Shown here: positions 1 through 7,801 of the stretch, one piece after another
How the letters are laid out: every line of letters starts with the position of its first letter
How positions within the stretch are numbered: position 1 is the stretch's first letter
Assembly: GCF_024198215.1 (NCBI RefSeq)
Contig: NZ_JAKCFA010000006.1
Coordinates: 62,001-126,000, forward strand
Source of the DNA: Myxococcus qinghaiensis
Lineage (GTDB): Bacteria > Myxococcota > Myxococcia > Myxococcales > Myxococcaceae
Length of the DNA: 64,000 nucleotides
Direction of reading: 5' to 3'
Made by a program: the position numbers and the translations under genes
The notes under the pieces: generated by a model
Told to the model about the DNA's origin: nothing
The model's input: only the letters and a program-made list of their open reading frames with translations
The model's database searches: none

Positions 1-2370
1 TCGCCCAGGTTCACCCTGGAGGAAGTGGCAGCAGGAATCGAGCGTCGCTTGCTCGCGCACCTCGACGCCCTCGCTCTGGGCGGACCCGAAGTCGCGAGGA
101 GGCTGCTCTACCCCGCACTCGAACAGGAAGACACGGAGACGCTCACGGCCTCTGCCCTGGTGCTGTTGGCCACAGGCGCCGAGAGTGACAGGCACTGCGT
201 CCTGGAGCACTTCGAACACGCGGAAAATGAAGAGCGGGCGTGCTTCCAACGGGCGCTCGAGCTGCGTCCCCTTCCATGCTGCGTTCCTCGCCTTCACGCC
301 TTGCTCGAGTCGAGTGAACCGCACCTCCAGGCCGCCGCGATGGAGGTGCTCGTAGCCTGGCATGCCGAGCCCGGGCCGCTGTTGAAGTCACTCCTGGTCC
401 ATGCCTCGTCCGAGGTGCGCTGCGCCGCCCTGAAAGCCGCGCGCTTCACGAAGGAGCCCGTTGAATCCAGGGCCGTGAATGTGGCCCTGGCTGGGGACAA
501 TGAACTCCTGCGGGACAACGCCCTCATCACCGCGCTCGTTCTTGGCGTGGACGCGGCATGGGCACACTGTCGGAGGCTCTCCGTCCCCACCCAGGAGGGC
601 GGTGCGTTTCCGCGACTCCTGTTGGGACTCGGAGGTGACGATGCGGATCTGCGCTTCCTGCTGGAGCGCGCCTCGTCCGTGGACATCGGCCCGTCGTGCT
701 TGTGGGCACTGGGTTTCAGCGGTCGAATTGAAGCAGCCGAGCAATGCCTGGAGCTGCTCTCACACGAGGCGCTGGGGAGTCGGGCGGCGGAGTCCTTCTG
801 CGCCATCACCGGACTCCGACTCGAGCAACACTTCCTGGCCCCCACTTCCGGACGGGAACTCGACGACAGCGAAGTCGAGGCGAGCAGTCCAGAAGACGAG
901 CTCCCGTTCGCCGCCCCCGAGGCTGTCCGTCACTGGTGGGAGACACACCGCTCGCGATTCCAGAAGAACACCCGATACCTCCTGGGGAGGCCGCTGACTC
1001 CCGCCGGGCTCTTCGAATCCTATTCCTGGGTGCCCATGAGGCGATGTCATGTGCTCGCCCAGGAGATTCACTTGCGAAGCCGAGGCCGGCTTCAAATCCC
1101 CTCTCGGGCCTTCTCCGACAGCCAGCGCGCGGCGCTTCAGGATGCGCAAGCCTTCGACAAGAAGCTGAACCTGAATCGCCCACTCAAGGAGCTCAGCGAC
1201 ACCGCGCGCCCCGCGTTCGAGACGCCCACGCCGCGACGCATCCCGGAGTCCCACACGCCGAATCGACGGCTCAACGGGAAGCTCGGCATCACCGCGCTGG
1301 GAATGGTGTCGTCGATTGGGGATGGCGTCGTCGCCAGTTGCGCGGCCAGTCGAGCGGGCGTCGTCCGCATCAGCGCCCTGGAGGACGTCCAGCTCTGGGA
1401 CTCGGAGCACCATGAGCTCGAGCCCGCCAGAGGCCACTCCATCCCCTGGGTCACCGAGGGATTCTCCGGCCTCGCGCGCCTGACTGCGCTTGCCTCGCAA
1501 GCATTGCTCGACCTACTGCCGCGCACGGGGCTTCACGCGAAGTCACGCTGCGCGCTGTTTCTCGCGGCGCCCAGCGACTTCTATTGGCAACGGTTCGAGG
1601 AACGGGAGGAGCTTCCCTCACGCCACACCTTTCGCCGAGAACAACTCCAGCACGGGCTGCTTCAGAGAATCCTCGCGACCACCCCGCTTCCAGCGCCTCT
1701 TCAGGAACAGTCCCTTTTCTTCGGGGAGGCGGGATTCGTCCAAGGACTCCAACACGCCGCGCACCAGCTCGAGGCGGGAGCGGTGGACAGCTGCATCGTC
1801 GGAGGGGTCGACAGTCTGGTGGAAGCACGGCACGCCGAGGCACTCGACGCGCTCGGGCTGCTGAAGGGACCGGACAATCCGGTGGGCTTCCTTCCAGGAG
1901 AAGCCGCGGGCTTCATCCTCCTCGAACGAGCCGAGGCCGCTCTTCGTCGCGGAGCCAGGATTCTGGCCATCCTCGACTCTTCCCATGGGCATGCCGAACC
2001 CTTTCACCGCCTGTCACGAACTCCCAGCCTGGGACGGGGTCTGGCGAAGTGCATCCGCGATACGCTGGAGCCATTGCCGGACCATGGTGAAGCGCCTCGG
2101 CTCGTCATCGCGACGCTCAATGGTGATGCCTACCGCGCCAACGATTGGGGGCACGCGCTCGTACAACTCCGTGCCAACAAGGTCCTGAATCACTCCCGCG
2201 AGTGGTACCCCGCAGCCACCTTCGGGGAGCTGGGCGCGGCGAGCGGCGCGGCGGGAATCTGCATGGGCGTACGTGGCCTGGAGCGCGGCTATGTCTCCGA
2301 GGAAAAAGTCCTGTTCTGGGTCAGCGGCGACGATGGCAGCAGAGGTGCGCTCCATCTCAGTCGCCCGTGA
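1..2370 (+). CDS. HEAT-like (TIGR02270-type) protein fused to a degenerate ketosynthase domain, 5' partial
   Basis: The frame is open to the left edge, so the gene probably starts outside the window; a GTG at 25 is the first possible internal start. The N-terminal ~300 residues are short amphipathic helices with charged caps (HEAT-like), in the style of the TIGR02270 family found at type VI secretion loci. After a linker, the last ~360 residues follow the thiolase/ketosynthase fold: 'LGITALGMVSSIG' opens the domain, 'PGEAAGFILLE' matches the usual GEGAG motif and 'FGELGAASGAAG' the usual GHxxxAAG motif. The nucleophile Cys is absent ('FFGEAGFVQG' where TACSSS is expected) and the His of the GH motif is Glu, so catalysis is unlikely. 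It lies 19 nt upstream of a nuclease gene, so I infer an adaptor or chaperone role for effector delivery. The fold call is firm; the role is inference. Confidence 0.75.
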   Translation, partial: SPRFTLEEVAAGIERRLLAHLDALALGGPEVARRLLYPALEQEDTETLTASALVLLATGAESDRHCVLEHFEHAENEERACFQRALELRPLPCCVPRLHALLESSEPHLQAAAMEVLVAWHAEPGPLLKSLLVHASSEVRCAALKAARFTKEPVESRAVNVALAGDNELLRDNALITALVLGVDAAWAHCRRLSVPTQEGGAFPRLLLGLGGDDADLRFLLERASSVDIGPSCLWALGFSGRIEAAEQCLELLSHEALGSRAAESFCAITGLRLEQHFLAPTSGRELDDSEVEASSPEDELPFAAPEAVRHWWETHRSRFQKNTRYLLGRPLTPAGLFESYSWVPMRRCHVLAQEIHLRSRGRLQIPSRAFSDSQRAALQDAQAFDKKLNLNRPLKELSDTARPAFETPTPRRIPESHTPNRRLNGKLGITALGMVSSIGDGVVASCAASRAGVVRISALEDVQLWDSEHHELEPARGHSIPWVTEGFSGLARLTALASQALLDLLPRTGLHAKSRCALFLAAPSDFYWQRFEEREELPSRHTFRREQLQHGLLQRILATTPLPAPLQEQSLFFGEAGFVQGLQHAAHQLEAGAVDSCIVGGVDSLVEARHAEALDALGLLKGPDNPVGFLPGEAAGFILLERAEAALRRGARILAILDSSHGHAEPFHRLSRTPSLGRGLAKCIRDTLEPLPDHGEAPRLVIATLNGDAYRANDWGHALVQLRANKVLNHSREWYPAATFGELGAASGAAGICMGVRGLERGYVSEEKVLFWVSGDDGSRGALHLSRP

Positions 2371-2389
2371 ATGCAATCGAGGTGTGCCA

Positions 2390-3214
2390 ATGACGTCCAG
2401 CAAGCACTGGCGGGAACTCGACGCCGCGGAGAAGCACCCCAAGAAGGACTCCTCCACGGGCTGTCTCTACAAGCACAAGAACGACCACAAACCCAGCAAG
2501 CAATACCCGGCCTGCGCCTTCAAGGCCAATGGCTATGACGAAACCAAGGGGCTCAGCGCCAAGAAGAACCTCTACGAACTGGACACCAGCGACCCCAGGA
2601 AGGGCGCCTGGAAGACGGGGCCTGGGACCTTTCGAACCGCCGCGGAGCGACTGAAGGGAGTCACGTTCGCAATCCAGGTGGCGGAGGGGCGCATGCCCAA
2701 GAGCGGGAAGCGGGATGAGCACCAGCCCGTGAACCCAACGGACAAAAAGGGCGCATGGGACTTCGAGGGTCAGAACTACAAACAGGCCATCCGCCCGTTC
2801 TTCAACGAGTACCACCACATCCTTCCCGCTGAGACCGTCTTCGAGTGCCTGGACCACGATGAGCTCGTCATTCTCCAGGACGAGGTCAAATACAACCTGA
2901 ACTCCAGAAAGAACATCATCATCCTGCCCTGCACCCAAGCCATCGCCGAAGTGCTCGGACTGCCGGTGCATCAAGGCCGCCACGGAAAGGATACCCAGTA
3001 CGCTCAGCGGTGCACGACCAAGCTGAACGAGTTCAAGAAGAAGCTCTCCGTCATCAAGGACACGGGCTGCAAGAACACCAAGAAGCAGGTCGCCGCCGAC
3101 ATGAAGTCCGCACTCGAGAAGTGGCAACAAGAGGAGTACTGGCTCATCGTCAGATATGGCCGGACCCATCTCGGAACGCACATCAACGACCTGCCCACCG
3201 CATTCAAACGGTGA
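2390..3214 (+). CDS. AHH-family HNH/Endo VII nuclease, probable type VI-delivered toxin
   Basis: A 274-residue protein. The start is set by a GAGGTG ribosome site five bases before the ATG at 2390. The C-terminal half carries the AHH-type nuclease signature: 'YHHILP' around residue 145 supplies the paired histidines, followed by 'NLNSRKNIIILP' and 'LPVHQGRHGKDTQYA', the second metal-binding His cluster. This family belongs to the HNH/Endo VII superfamily and acts as a DNase in polymorphic toxins. The N-terminal ~130 residues are Lys/Asp-rich with no recognised domain and no signal peptide, which suits delivery as type VI cargo. The HEAT-ketosynthase protein lies upstream and two immunity genes downstream. 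It is Lys-rich and less GC-rich than its neighbours, as expected of exchanged toxin genes. Confident on the family, less on the delivery route. Confidence 0.8.
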   Translation: MTSSKHWRELDAAEKHPKKDSSTGCLYKHKNDHKPSKQYPACAFKANGYDETKGLSAKKNLYELDTSDPRKGAWKTGPGTFRTAAERLKGVTFAIQVAEGRMPKSGKRDEHQPVNPTDKKGAWDFEGQNYKQAIRPFFNEYHHILPAETVFECLDHDELVILQDEVKYNLNSRKNIIILPCTQAIAEVLGLPVHQGRHGKDTQYAQRCTTKLNEFKKKLSVIKDTGCKNTKKQVAADMKSALEKWQQEEYWLIVRYGRTHLGTHINDLPTAFKR

Positions 3215-3222
3215 CACCTTCC

Positions 3223-3828
3223 ATGGGCGCGACGAACATGAACTGGTTCATTCTCGAAGGCGACAGCACGAATGAGGCCTTCTGCCAGATCTGGAAGTTC
3301 CCCACAGCGCTGCCCAAGTTTCATCGACCCAGCCGAGGCATCGCCATGGGCTCGGAGTATCCGGCTGGCCTGCGATTCCAGATGGCCCCCGAGGTGAAGG
3401 GGAACCTCATCGCCGATGTGGTGCCCAATGCCCTGGGCTACTTCATGGTGTCGAAGCGGATGAAGGAGCTGCTCTCCCAGCACGCCACCGCGGACATCGA
3501 GTACCTCCCCTTCTCCCTGCTCAACACCAAGGGCCGCGTCGTGGCCGACGACCTCCATATCGTCAACGTCCTGGGGACTCGGGATTGGGCGGATATCGAC
3601 CGGAGCTTCGGTGCCCGGAGGACCAGCCTCGAGGGGGAACGCGAGTTCGAGCGCATCCGGCGCCTCTATCTCCGGGATGATGCGGTGGACCCTTCCACCA
3701 ACCTCTTCCGACTCGGAGCCATGCCCAAGCTCATCCTCATGCGCGAGGACTTGCGAGAGCATTTCGAGCGAGCCGGCATGACGGGCGCCGTGTTCCACGG
3801 CTTGGGCGTCAAGGTCGATATCCAATGA
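3223..3828 (+). CDS. Imm11-family (DUF1629-like) immunity protein
   Basis: A cytoplasmic protein of 201 residues from ATG 3223, eight bases after the nuclease stop; ATG 3238 is an alternative start. It resembles the Imm11/DUF1629 family: 'FMVSKRMKELL' (helix that usually reads 'lseral..ll'), 'IEYLPFSLLNTKGRVV' and 'DLHIVNVLG' match the characteristic 'veflPv.i.dhkg.....yyilnpl' pattern. Imm11 proteins typically sit directly beside AHH-type nucleases in myxobacteria, so it most likely neutralises the upstream toxin by binding it. No signal peptide or membrane segment is visible. The last four bases (ATGA) overlap the next gene, so the two are probably translationally coupled. Confidence 0.72.
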   Translation: MGATNMNWFILEGDSTNEAFCQIWKFPTALPKFHRPSRGIAMGSEYPAGLRFQMAPEVKGNLIADVVPNALGYFMVSKRMKELLSQHATADIEYLPFSLLNTKGRVVADDLHIVNVLGTRDWADIDRSFGARRTSLEGEREFERIRRLYLRDDAVDPSTNLFRLGAMPKLILMREDLREHFERAGMTGAVFHGLGVKVDIQ

Positions 3829-4607
3829 GGCACGACCCCCTCGAGCTGGCGCAGACCAACGCCCTGTTTCAGCTCCGACGTGCCCTCGCCACGACAACAC
3901 AAGGAAAGGAAACCGGAGACACGTTGGCGTCGATCTCCGTGGCCTATCGCGTCCTCGCCCTCTGCGCGTTGTTGCGCGAGGCCGATTCAAATCGATTCGG
4001 GGAGCTGCTGTGCAAGGCAGGCCAGGTCCGACTGCATCTTCTGGAGCGCTCGACCACCGGCTTGCAGGTCAGCCCCAGGGCCATGGCCGCAAGCAACGAT
4101 GTGGGCTTCCTCGCCTCACTCGCGGCGGGCGACCTGCAAACAGCCCGGCGCATCGCGGCACTCTCCCCAGGCACCGCCACCCCCGGCTGGGAGGATGAAG
4201 AGGACTTCATCTTTTTTCACTGCCTTCACAGGATGGTCCACCCCGCGCCCGAAGAAGCGGGACTTCGTCAGGTCCTGATGCGCTGGCGGCAGCTCGAAGC
4301 AGACAGCCCTTCGCCCTTCTTCCAGGTGTGCGAGTCGCTGCTGGAGAACGAGTCCACCCGATTTCACGCCTCGTTCACGCAGATGCTCGACGCACGGCAG
4401 ACCCTCATGCGCGAGTACCGGAAGCAACTCGACTTCGACCGCGAGCTGTACGCCACGGAGGGCAAGGTCTACATCAACGGGCTCGCGCTCCTTCGGCTCG
4501 CGGAGTCGCGGGGGTTGCCAGGCCGGGAGCATGATGTCCTCATCCCGCGACTCGCGCTCCTTTCGAGCTTCAAGCCTCTCCCAGAGCAAGCCTGGCGCGA
4601 ACCCTGA
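3825..4607 (+). CDS. Imm49-family immunity protein
   Basis: A 260-residue soluble, mostly helical protein starting at the ATG that overlaps the Imm11 stop. The C-terminal segment 'VYINGLALLRLAESRGLP' followed by 'IPRLALL' matches the closing signature of Imm49 proteins ('...G.AllrlA...Gl..........P..L'). The middle part ('DEEDFIFFHCLHRMV') is also in keeping with that family. It is co-translated with the Imm11 gene, giving two sequence-unrelated candidate antidotes behind one visible nuclease. It may protect against a toxin encoded elsewhere, or bind a different surface of the same nuclease. The next gene is convergent only seven bases away. The family assignment is from memory of the signature and moderately secure. 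Confidence 0.65.
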   Translation: MRHDPLELAQTNALFQLRRALATTTQGKETGDTLASISVAYRVLALCALLREADSNRFGELLCKAGQVRLHLLERSTTGLQVSPRAMAASNDVGFLASLAAGDLQTARRIAALSPGTATPGWEDEEDFIFFHCLHRMVHPAPEEAGLRQVLMRWRQLEADSPSPFFQVCESLLENESTRFHASFTQMLDARQTLMREYRKQLDFDRELYATEGKVYINGLALLRLAESRGLPGREHDVLIPRLALLSSFKPLPEQAWREP

Positions 4608-4614
4608 GGCACAC

Positions 4615-5520
4615 TCACTTCGCGTCCGCCGAAAAGTCGAGCTCGAGCTCCCACTGAGACAGTGAAGGATGCGTGAAGCCCTCCCCCAGGAAGAAGCGCT
4701 CGCACAGTCCCTCTGGGACGATGGCACCCACCGACACTGTCTTGCCCGGGTGCGCGGCCGCCAGGGCCCGCAGCAACCTCCGTCCCGCGCCCTGACCTCG
4801 TGACGCGGGCTCCACCACGAACGACCGCAGTCCCAGCGCCGGCGCGGACACATCCGCCACCACCGCGCAGGCCGGCCCCAAGCGGAACGCCTTCACCGGA
4901 GACGACAGTCCGTGCACCGTCGCTGCCTCGAGCTGCCATGGCAACCCGTCCGGCAGCAGCCTGGCGCACTCACTCAAGGCCACTTCCTCCAGTGCCCCCG
5001 CCTCCGGCGTCGGCATCCCCACGAACCCGACGAGTCTCCTCACGCGACGGAAGCCCAGCTTCTCGTAGAGCTTCATCGCGGGCGCATTCTGCTCGATGAC
5101 CTCCAACACCATCCGCGAATCCCCTCGAGCCCTCGCCGCCTCCAGCAACGGCCGCAACATCGCACCGCCCAGGCCCTGTCCGCGTCGGCTGGGAATGATG
5201 CCCATGCCCGCGACGCGACTGACCTGCCCTCTCCTCGCCATCAACACCAGCCCCGCGAGTTCACCGTCCACACGGGCGACCCGACTCTCCAGGAGCGAGA
5301 TGTGATCGCTCCGCACCCGCGCATCGAAGGCCTGCGGTGAGTCGGGAATCGGGACGAAGTAGCCCTCGAACGAACGGGCAAACAACGTGGACAAGGCCAG
5401 GAACGGAAACTCCGCGGCGGGAATGAGGTCCATGAGAGGTCGCTCGAACTCCGGGAGTCGCGGTCCATTCCGCGCCACGGCGATGACGCTTCCGGAATCC
5501 GGCGGCCCCAGTCCTATCAC
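4615..5520 (-). CDS. Tandem-domain GNAT N-acetyltransferase
   Basis: Two GNAT folds lie in one chain. The first acetyl-CoA-binding loop reads 'GMGIIPSRRGQGLGGAML' (about residue 115) and is followed by 'NAPAMKLYEKLGFRRV', the classic end of a GNAT domain. The second reads 'SFVVEPASRGQGAGRRLL' (about residue 230) and ends 'FFLGEGFTHPSL'. The substrate is not predictable. The GTG start at 5520 overlaps the stop of the upstream LysR gene by four bases (GTGA), implying coupling; an ATG at 5433 (MDLIPA) would give a 272-residue protein and also fits the first domain. Expression from the same transcript as the regulator is likely. Confidence 0.82.
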   Translation of the reverse strand: MIGLGPPDSGSVIAVARNGPRLPEFERPLMDLIPAAEFPFLALSTLFARSFEGYFVPIPDSPQAFDARVRSDHISLLESRVARVDGELAGLVLMARRGQVSRVAGMGIIPSRRGQGLGGAMLRPLLEAARARGDSRMVLEVIEQNAPAMKLYEKLGFRRVRRLVGFVGMPTPEAGALEEVALSECARLLPDGLPWQLEAATVHGLSSPVKAFRLGPACAVVADVSAPALGLRSFVVEPASRGQGAGRRLLRALAAAHPGKTVSVGAIVPEGLCERFFLGEGFTHPSLSQWELELDFSADAK

Positions 5521-6470
5521 TCACGCGCCCGCCCACCGAGCGCCGTGGAGCGCCCCTCCTCCCACGGTTCACCGGCGAGCCGCTCCGCCATGAAGGCGAC
5601 GAACGCCCGTGCCTTCGACGCCACCAGTCGCCCCGGCGGATGGATGGCGAACACCCCCACCTCCGGTATCGACCAGTCCTCCAACACCTTCACGAGCCGA
5701 CCTGCCCGCAGATCCTCTCCCACCAGGAAGGTCGCCAGCGCCGAGACACCACAGCCCCCCAGCGCCGCGAGCCGCAGCGCCTCCGCGTTGTCCGCCCTCA
5801 GCGCGGGCCTCACTCGAACCGTGGCGCACTCCGCCCCCTTCGCAAACGTCCAGGTCTCCCCGTCCGCGAAGTGGCTGAACTGGAGGCAGGGATGCGACGC
5901 GAGGTCCTGTGGCTTCACCGGCGCTTTTCGCCCTCGTAGATAGCGAGGCGACGCCACCAGGAGGCGCCGCACCGTGGCCAGGCGTCGAGCCACGAGGCTG
6001 GAGTCCGGCAACGCGCCAATCCGGATGGCGACATCGATGCCTTCCTCGACGAGGTCGACGTAACGGTCCTGGAAGGTCAACTCCAGCTCGATGCGAGGAT
6101 ATCGCCGCATGAAGTCCGGGATGAGCGGCGCGAGCTGGAGCTGACCGAAGAGGTTGGGCAGGGCCACGCGAAGCCTTCCCTTCGGGTCACCTCCGAGCCC
6201 GGACACGAGCGCTTCCGCCTCCTCGACGCGCTGGAGCACATCCGTGCAACGCTCCAGGTACAGCGCGCCCGCCTCGGTGAGCGAGACACGGCGAGTCGTC
6301 CGGCGCAGCAGCGCGGTGCCCAGCGCGGCCTCCAGCCGAGCCACCCGCCGGCTCAGCGTGGAGGAGCTCACCCTCAGCTCCCTCGCCGCATCCGCGAAGC
6401 TCAGCGCCTTCGCCACCGCGGAGAAGCCCAGCATGTCCTCCAGTCGGTCCCTCAACTCCAAGCGCTCCAC
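5517..6470 (-). CDS. LysR-family transcriptional regulator
   Basis: 317 residues, the usual LysR size. The start is GTG 6470, chosen because GGAGGT sits five bases upstream. The helix-turn-helix near the N-terminus is typical ('VAKALSFADAARELRVSSST' then 'LSRRVARLEAALG'), followed by 'RTTRRVSLTEAG' and a periplasmic-binding-like effector domain with 'GRLRVALPNLFGQ' and 'DVAIRIGALPDSSLVARRL', closest in style to the CrgA/AaeR type. It is divergent from a secreted SMP-30-like gene and continues into the GNAT gene. LysR proteins commonly control the divergent neighbour and themselves; a candidate T-N11-A site lies in the shared intergenic region. Confidence 0.9.
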   Translation of the reverse strand: MERLELRDRLEDMLGFSAVAKALSFADAARELRVSSSTLSRRVARLEAALGTALLRRTTRRVSLTEAGALYLERCTDVLQRVEEAEALVSGLGGDPKGRLRVALPNLFGQLQLAPLIPDFMRRYPRIELELTFQDRYVDLVEEGIDVAIRIGALPDSSLVARRLATVRRLLVASPRYLRGRKAPVKPQDLASHPCLQFSHFADGETWTFAKGAECATVRVRPALRADNAEALRLAALGGCGVSALATFLVGEDLRAGRLVKVLEDWSIPEVGVFAIHPPGRLVASKARAFVAFMAERLAGEPWEEGRSTALGGRARE

Positions 6471-6487
6471 GCCCGACCTCCGATTGT

Positions 6488-6500
6488 TGCGACTTCCGCA
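6488..6500. promoter_or_regulatory. Candidate LysR binding site (T-N11-A dyad)
   Basis: TGCGACTTCCGCA is a T-N11-A sequence with a perfect TGCG/CGCA dyad, 17 bases upstream of the LysR start and in the region shared with the divergent gene. Its position fits autoregulation. It is a single short match, so it could be chance. Confidence 0.3.
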
Positions 6501-6706
6501 CGAGTCTAGTGCGCCCACTCTCGATGATGGGACGCCGCTCCCGGGTTACTTCCTTCCTGTACCCGCGAGGCACAGGACACACCGTCCTCACCTCCAGCCA
6601 CGCTGTGGCGAAGAAGCACGGCGGTGCCCACGGGCCTTGTGCTCCTCCGCGAATCCGCACGGTGCGGCTCGACGAAGTCCCCTCTCCTTGCCTTGGGAGT
6701 CCCCGG

Positions 6707-7741
6707 ATGTACTCGCCACTCGCTGGTGCATTGACCACCCTGCTGCTCACCTCCACTCCGGCGGCGCCGCCTCTCGCGTCCTCCACCTCGGCTTCCGGCA
6801 TGAGCGCGAGACCGCGTCCCTCCTCGTCCGAGCAACTGCCCCTCCCAGCCGGCTTCACGATTCCGAACGGCATCGCCCACGCACAGGACGGGACGCTCTA
6901 CGTCGGCTCCGTGGCGGATGGTCGGGTGCTCCGACGCGCGCCCGGCGGCGCATGGACAGAGCTGTTTGCCGGCTCGGAGCAGGTGTTCTCCGTGACGAGC
7001 CTCCGCCTCGATGCGCCTCGGAACCTGCTGTGGGGGACATCTCCCGATGCCATGGGCCTGCTGCGCCCCAAGGGTGCCGTGGGTGCGCGCACGGCTCGAA
7101 TCTTCGCGCTCGATGCCCGCACCGGTGAGCTGCGCAAAGTCGTCTTCCTGCCGGAAGGCGCGCTCGGCAATGACCTCACCGTGGCGCCGGATGGCGGCAT
7201 CTTCGTCACGGAGAGCGTCCGTGGCTCCGTGCTCCATCTGCGGCCCGGGAGTGAGCATCTGGAGACCTCGGTGACCGACCCGCGCTTCAAGGCGCAGGGC
7301 ACGGGCATGAGCACCGTCGGCCCCGCTGGCATCGCGCTCGCTCCAGATGGGCGCACGCTCGCCATCAATACCTTCGGGCCGGGCCGGCTCTTCTTGATTC
7401 GGCCCGGCGCGTCGCCTGGCGTCACCGAGGTGCAGCTGCCTCGTCGTCTCGAAAACCCGGATGGGATGCGCTTCGCACCGGATGGACGACTGCTGCTCGT
7501 CGAGGGTTCGATTCAGAGCGGCGACGGACGGCTCATCCGCATCGACGTGCTCGGGAAGTCCAAGGGCCCGAGGATGCTGGAGGTGCTCGCCTCGGGACTG
7601 GAGTCGCCCGTCAACCTCACCGTGTCGAACGAGGGCACGGTGTGGGTGACCGAGGCCCGCCTGCGCGACCGAATCCTCCGAGGAACCACGGCGCCATTGC
7701 CCAAGCGCTTCTGGGTCTCTTCGGTGTCACTGCCTCGCTGA
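6707..7741 (+). CDS. Secreted SMP-30/gluconolactonase-like beta-propeller protein
   Basis: 344 residues from ATG 6707, which has GGGAG seven bases upstream and opens a signal peptide ('MYSPLAGALTTLLLTSTPAA'). The body has repeated propeller blades with 'GIAHAQDGTLYVGSVADGRV', 'GNDLTVAPDGGIFVTESVRG', 'GIALAPDGRTLAINTFG' and 'NPDGMRFAPDGRLLLVEG', a pattern of the SMP-30/gluconolactonase and NHL-like folds. These proteins are often lactonases or metal-dependent hydrolases, but I cannot identify the catalytic metal ligands with certainty, so the activity is open. It is divergent from the LysR gene, which is its most likely regulator, and ends ten bases before a strong hairpin. Confidence 0.75.
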   Translation: MYSPLAGALTTLLLTSTPAAPPLASSTSASGMSARPRPSSSEQLPLPAGFTIPNGIAHAQDGTLYVGSVADGRVLRRAPGGAWTELFAGSEQVFSVTSLRLDAPRNLLWGTSPDAMGLLRPKGAVGARTARIFALDARTGELRKVVFLPEGALGNDLTVAPDGGIFVTESVRGSVLHLRPGSEHLETSVTDPRFKAQGTGMSTVGPAGIALAPDGRTLAINTFGPGRLFLIRPGASPGVTEVQLPRRLENPDGMRFAPDGRLLLVEGSIQSGDGRLIRIDVLGKSKGPRMLEVLASGLESPVNLTVSNEGTVWVTEARLRDRILRGTTAPLPKRFWVSSVSLPR

Positions 7742-7750
7742 AGCCCACGA

Positions 7751-7784
7751 CCGCCTCCACCGTCCCGAAGGACCGTGGAGGCGG
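7751..7784. terminator. Bidirectional terminator hairpin
   Basis: A 15-base stem with one mismatch (CCGCCTCCACCGTCC / GGACCGTGGAGGCGG) closed by CGAA lies between convergent genes. No long T-run follows on either strand. Confidence 0.6.
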
Positions 7785-7801
7785 AGGGCGCGGCTCGCCG
7801 C

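Noticed and set aside
1..4607. Mobile-element origin of the toxin locus
   Set aside because: Slightly lower GC in the toxin gene, but no integrase, transposase, repeats or attachment site is present in the window.
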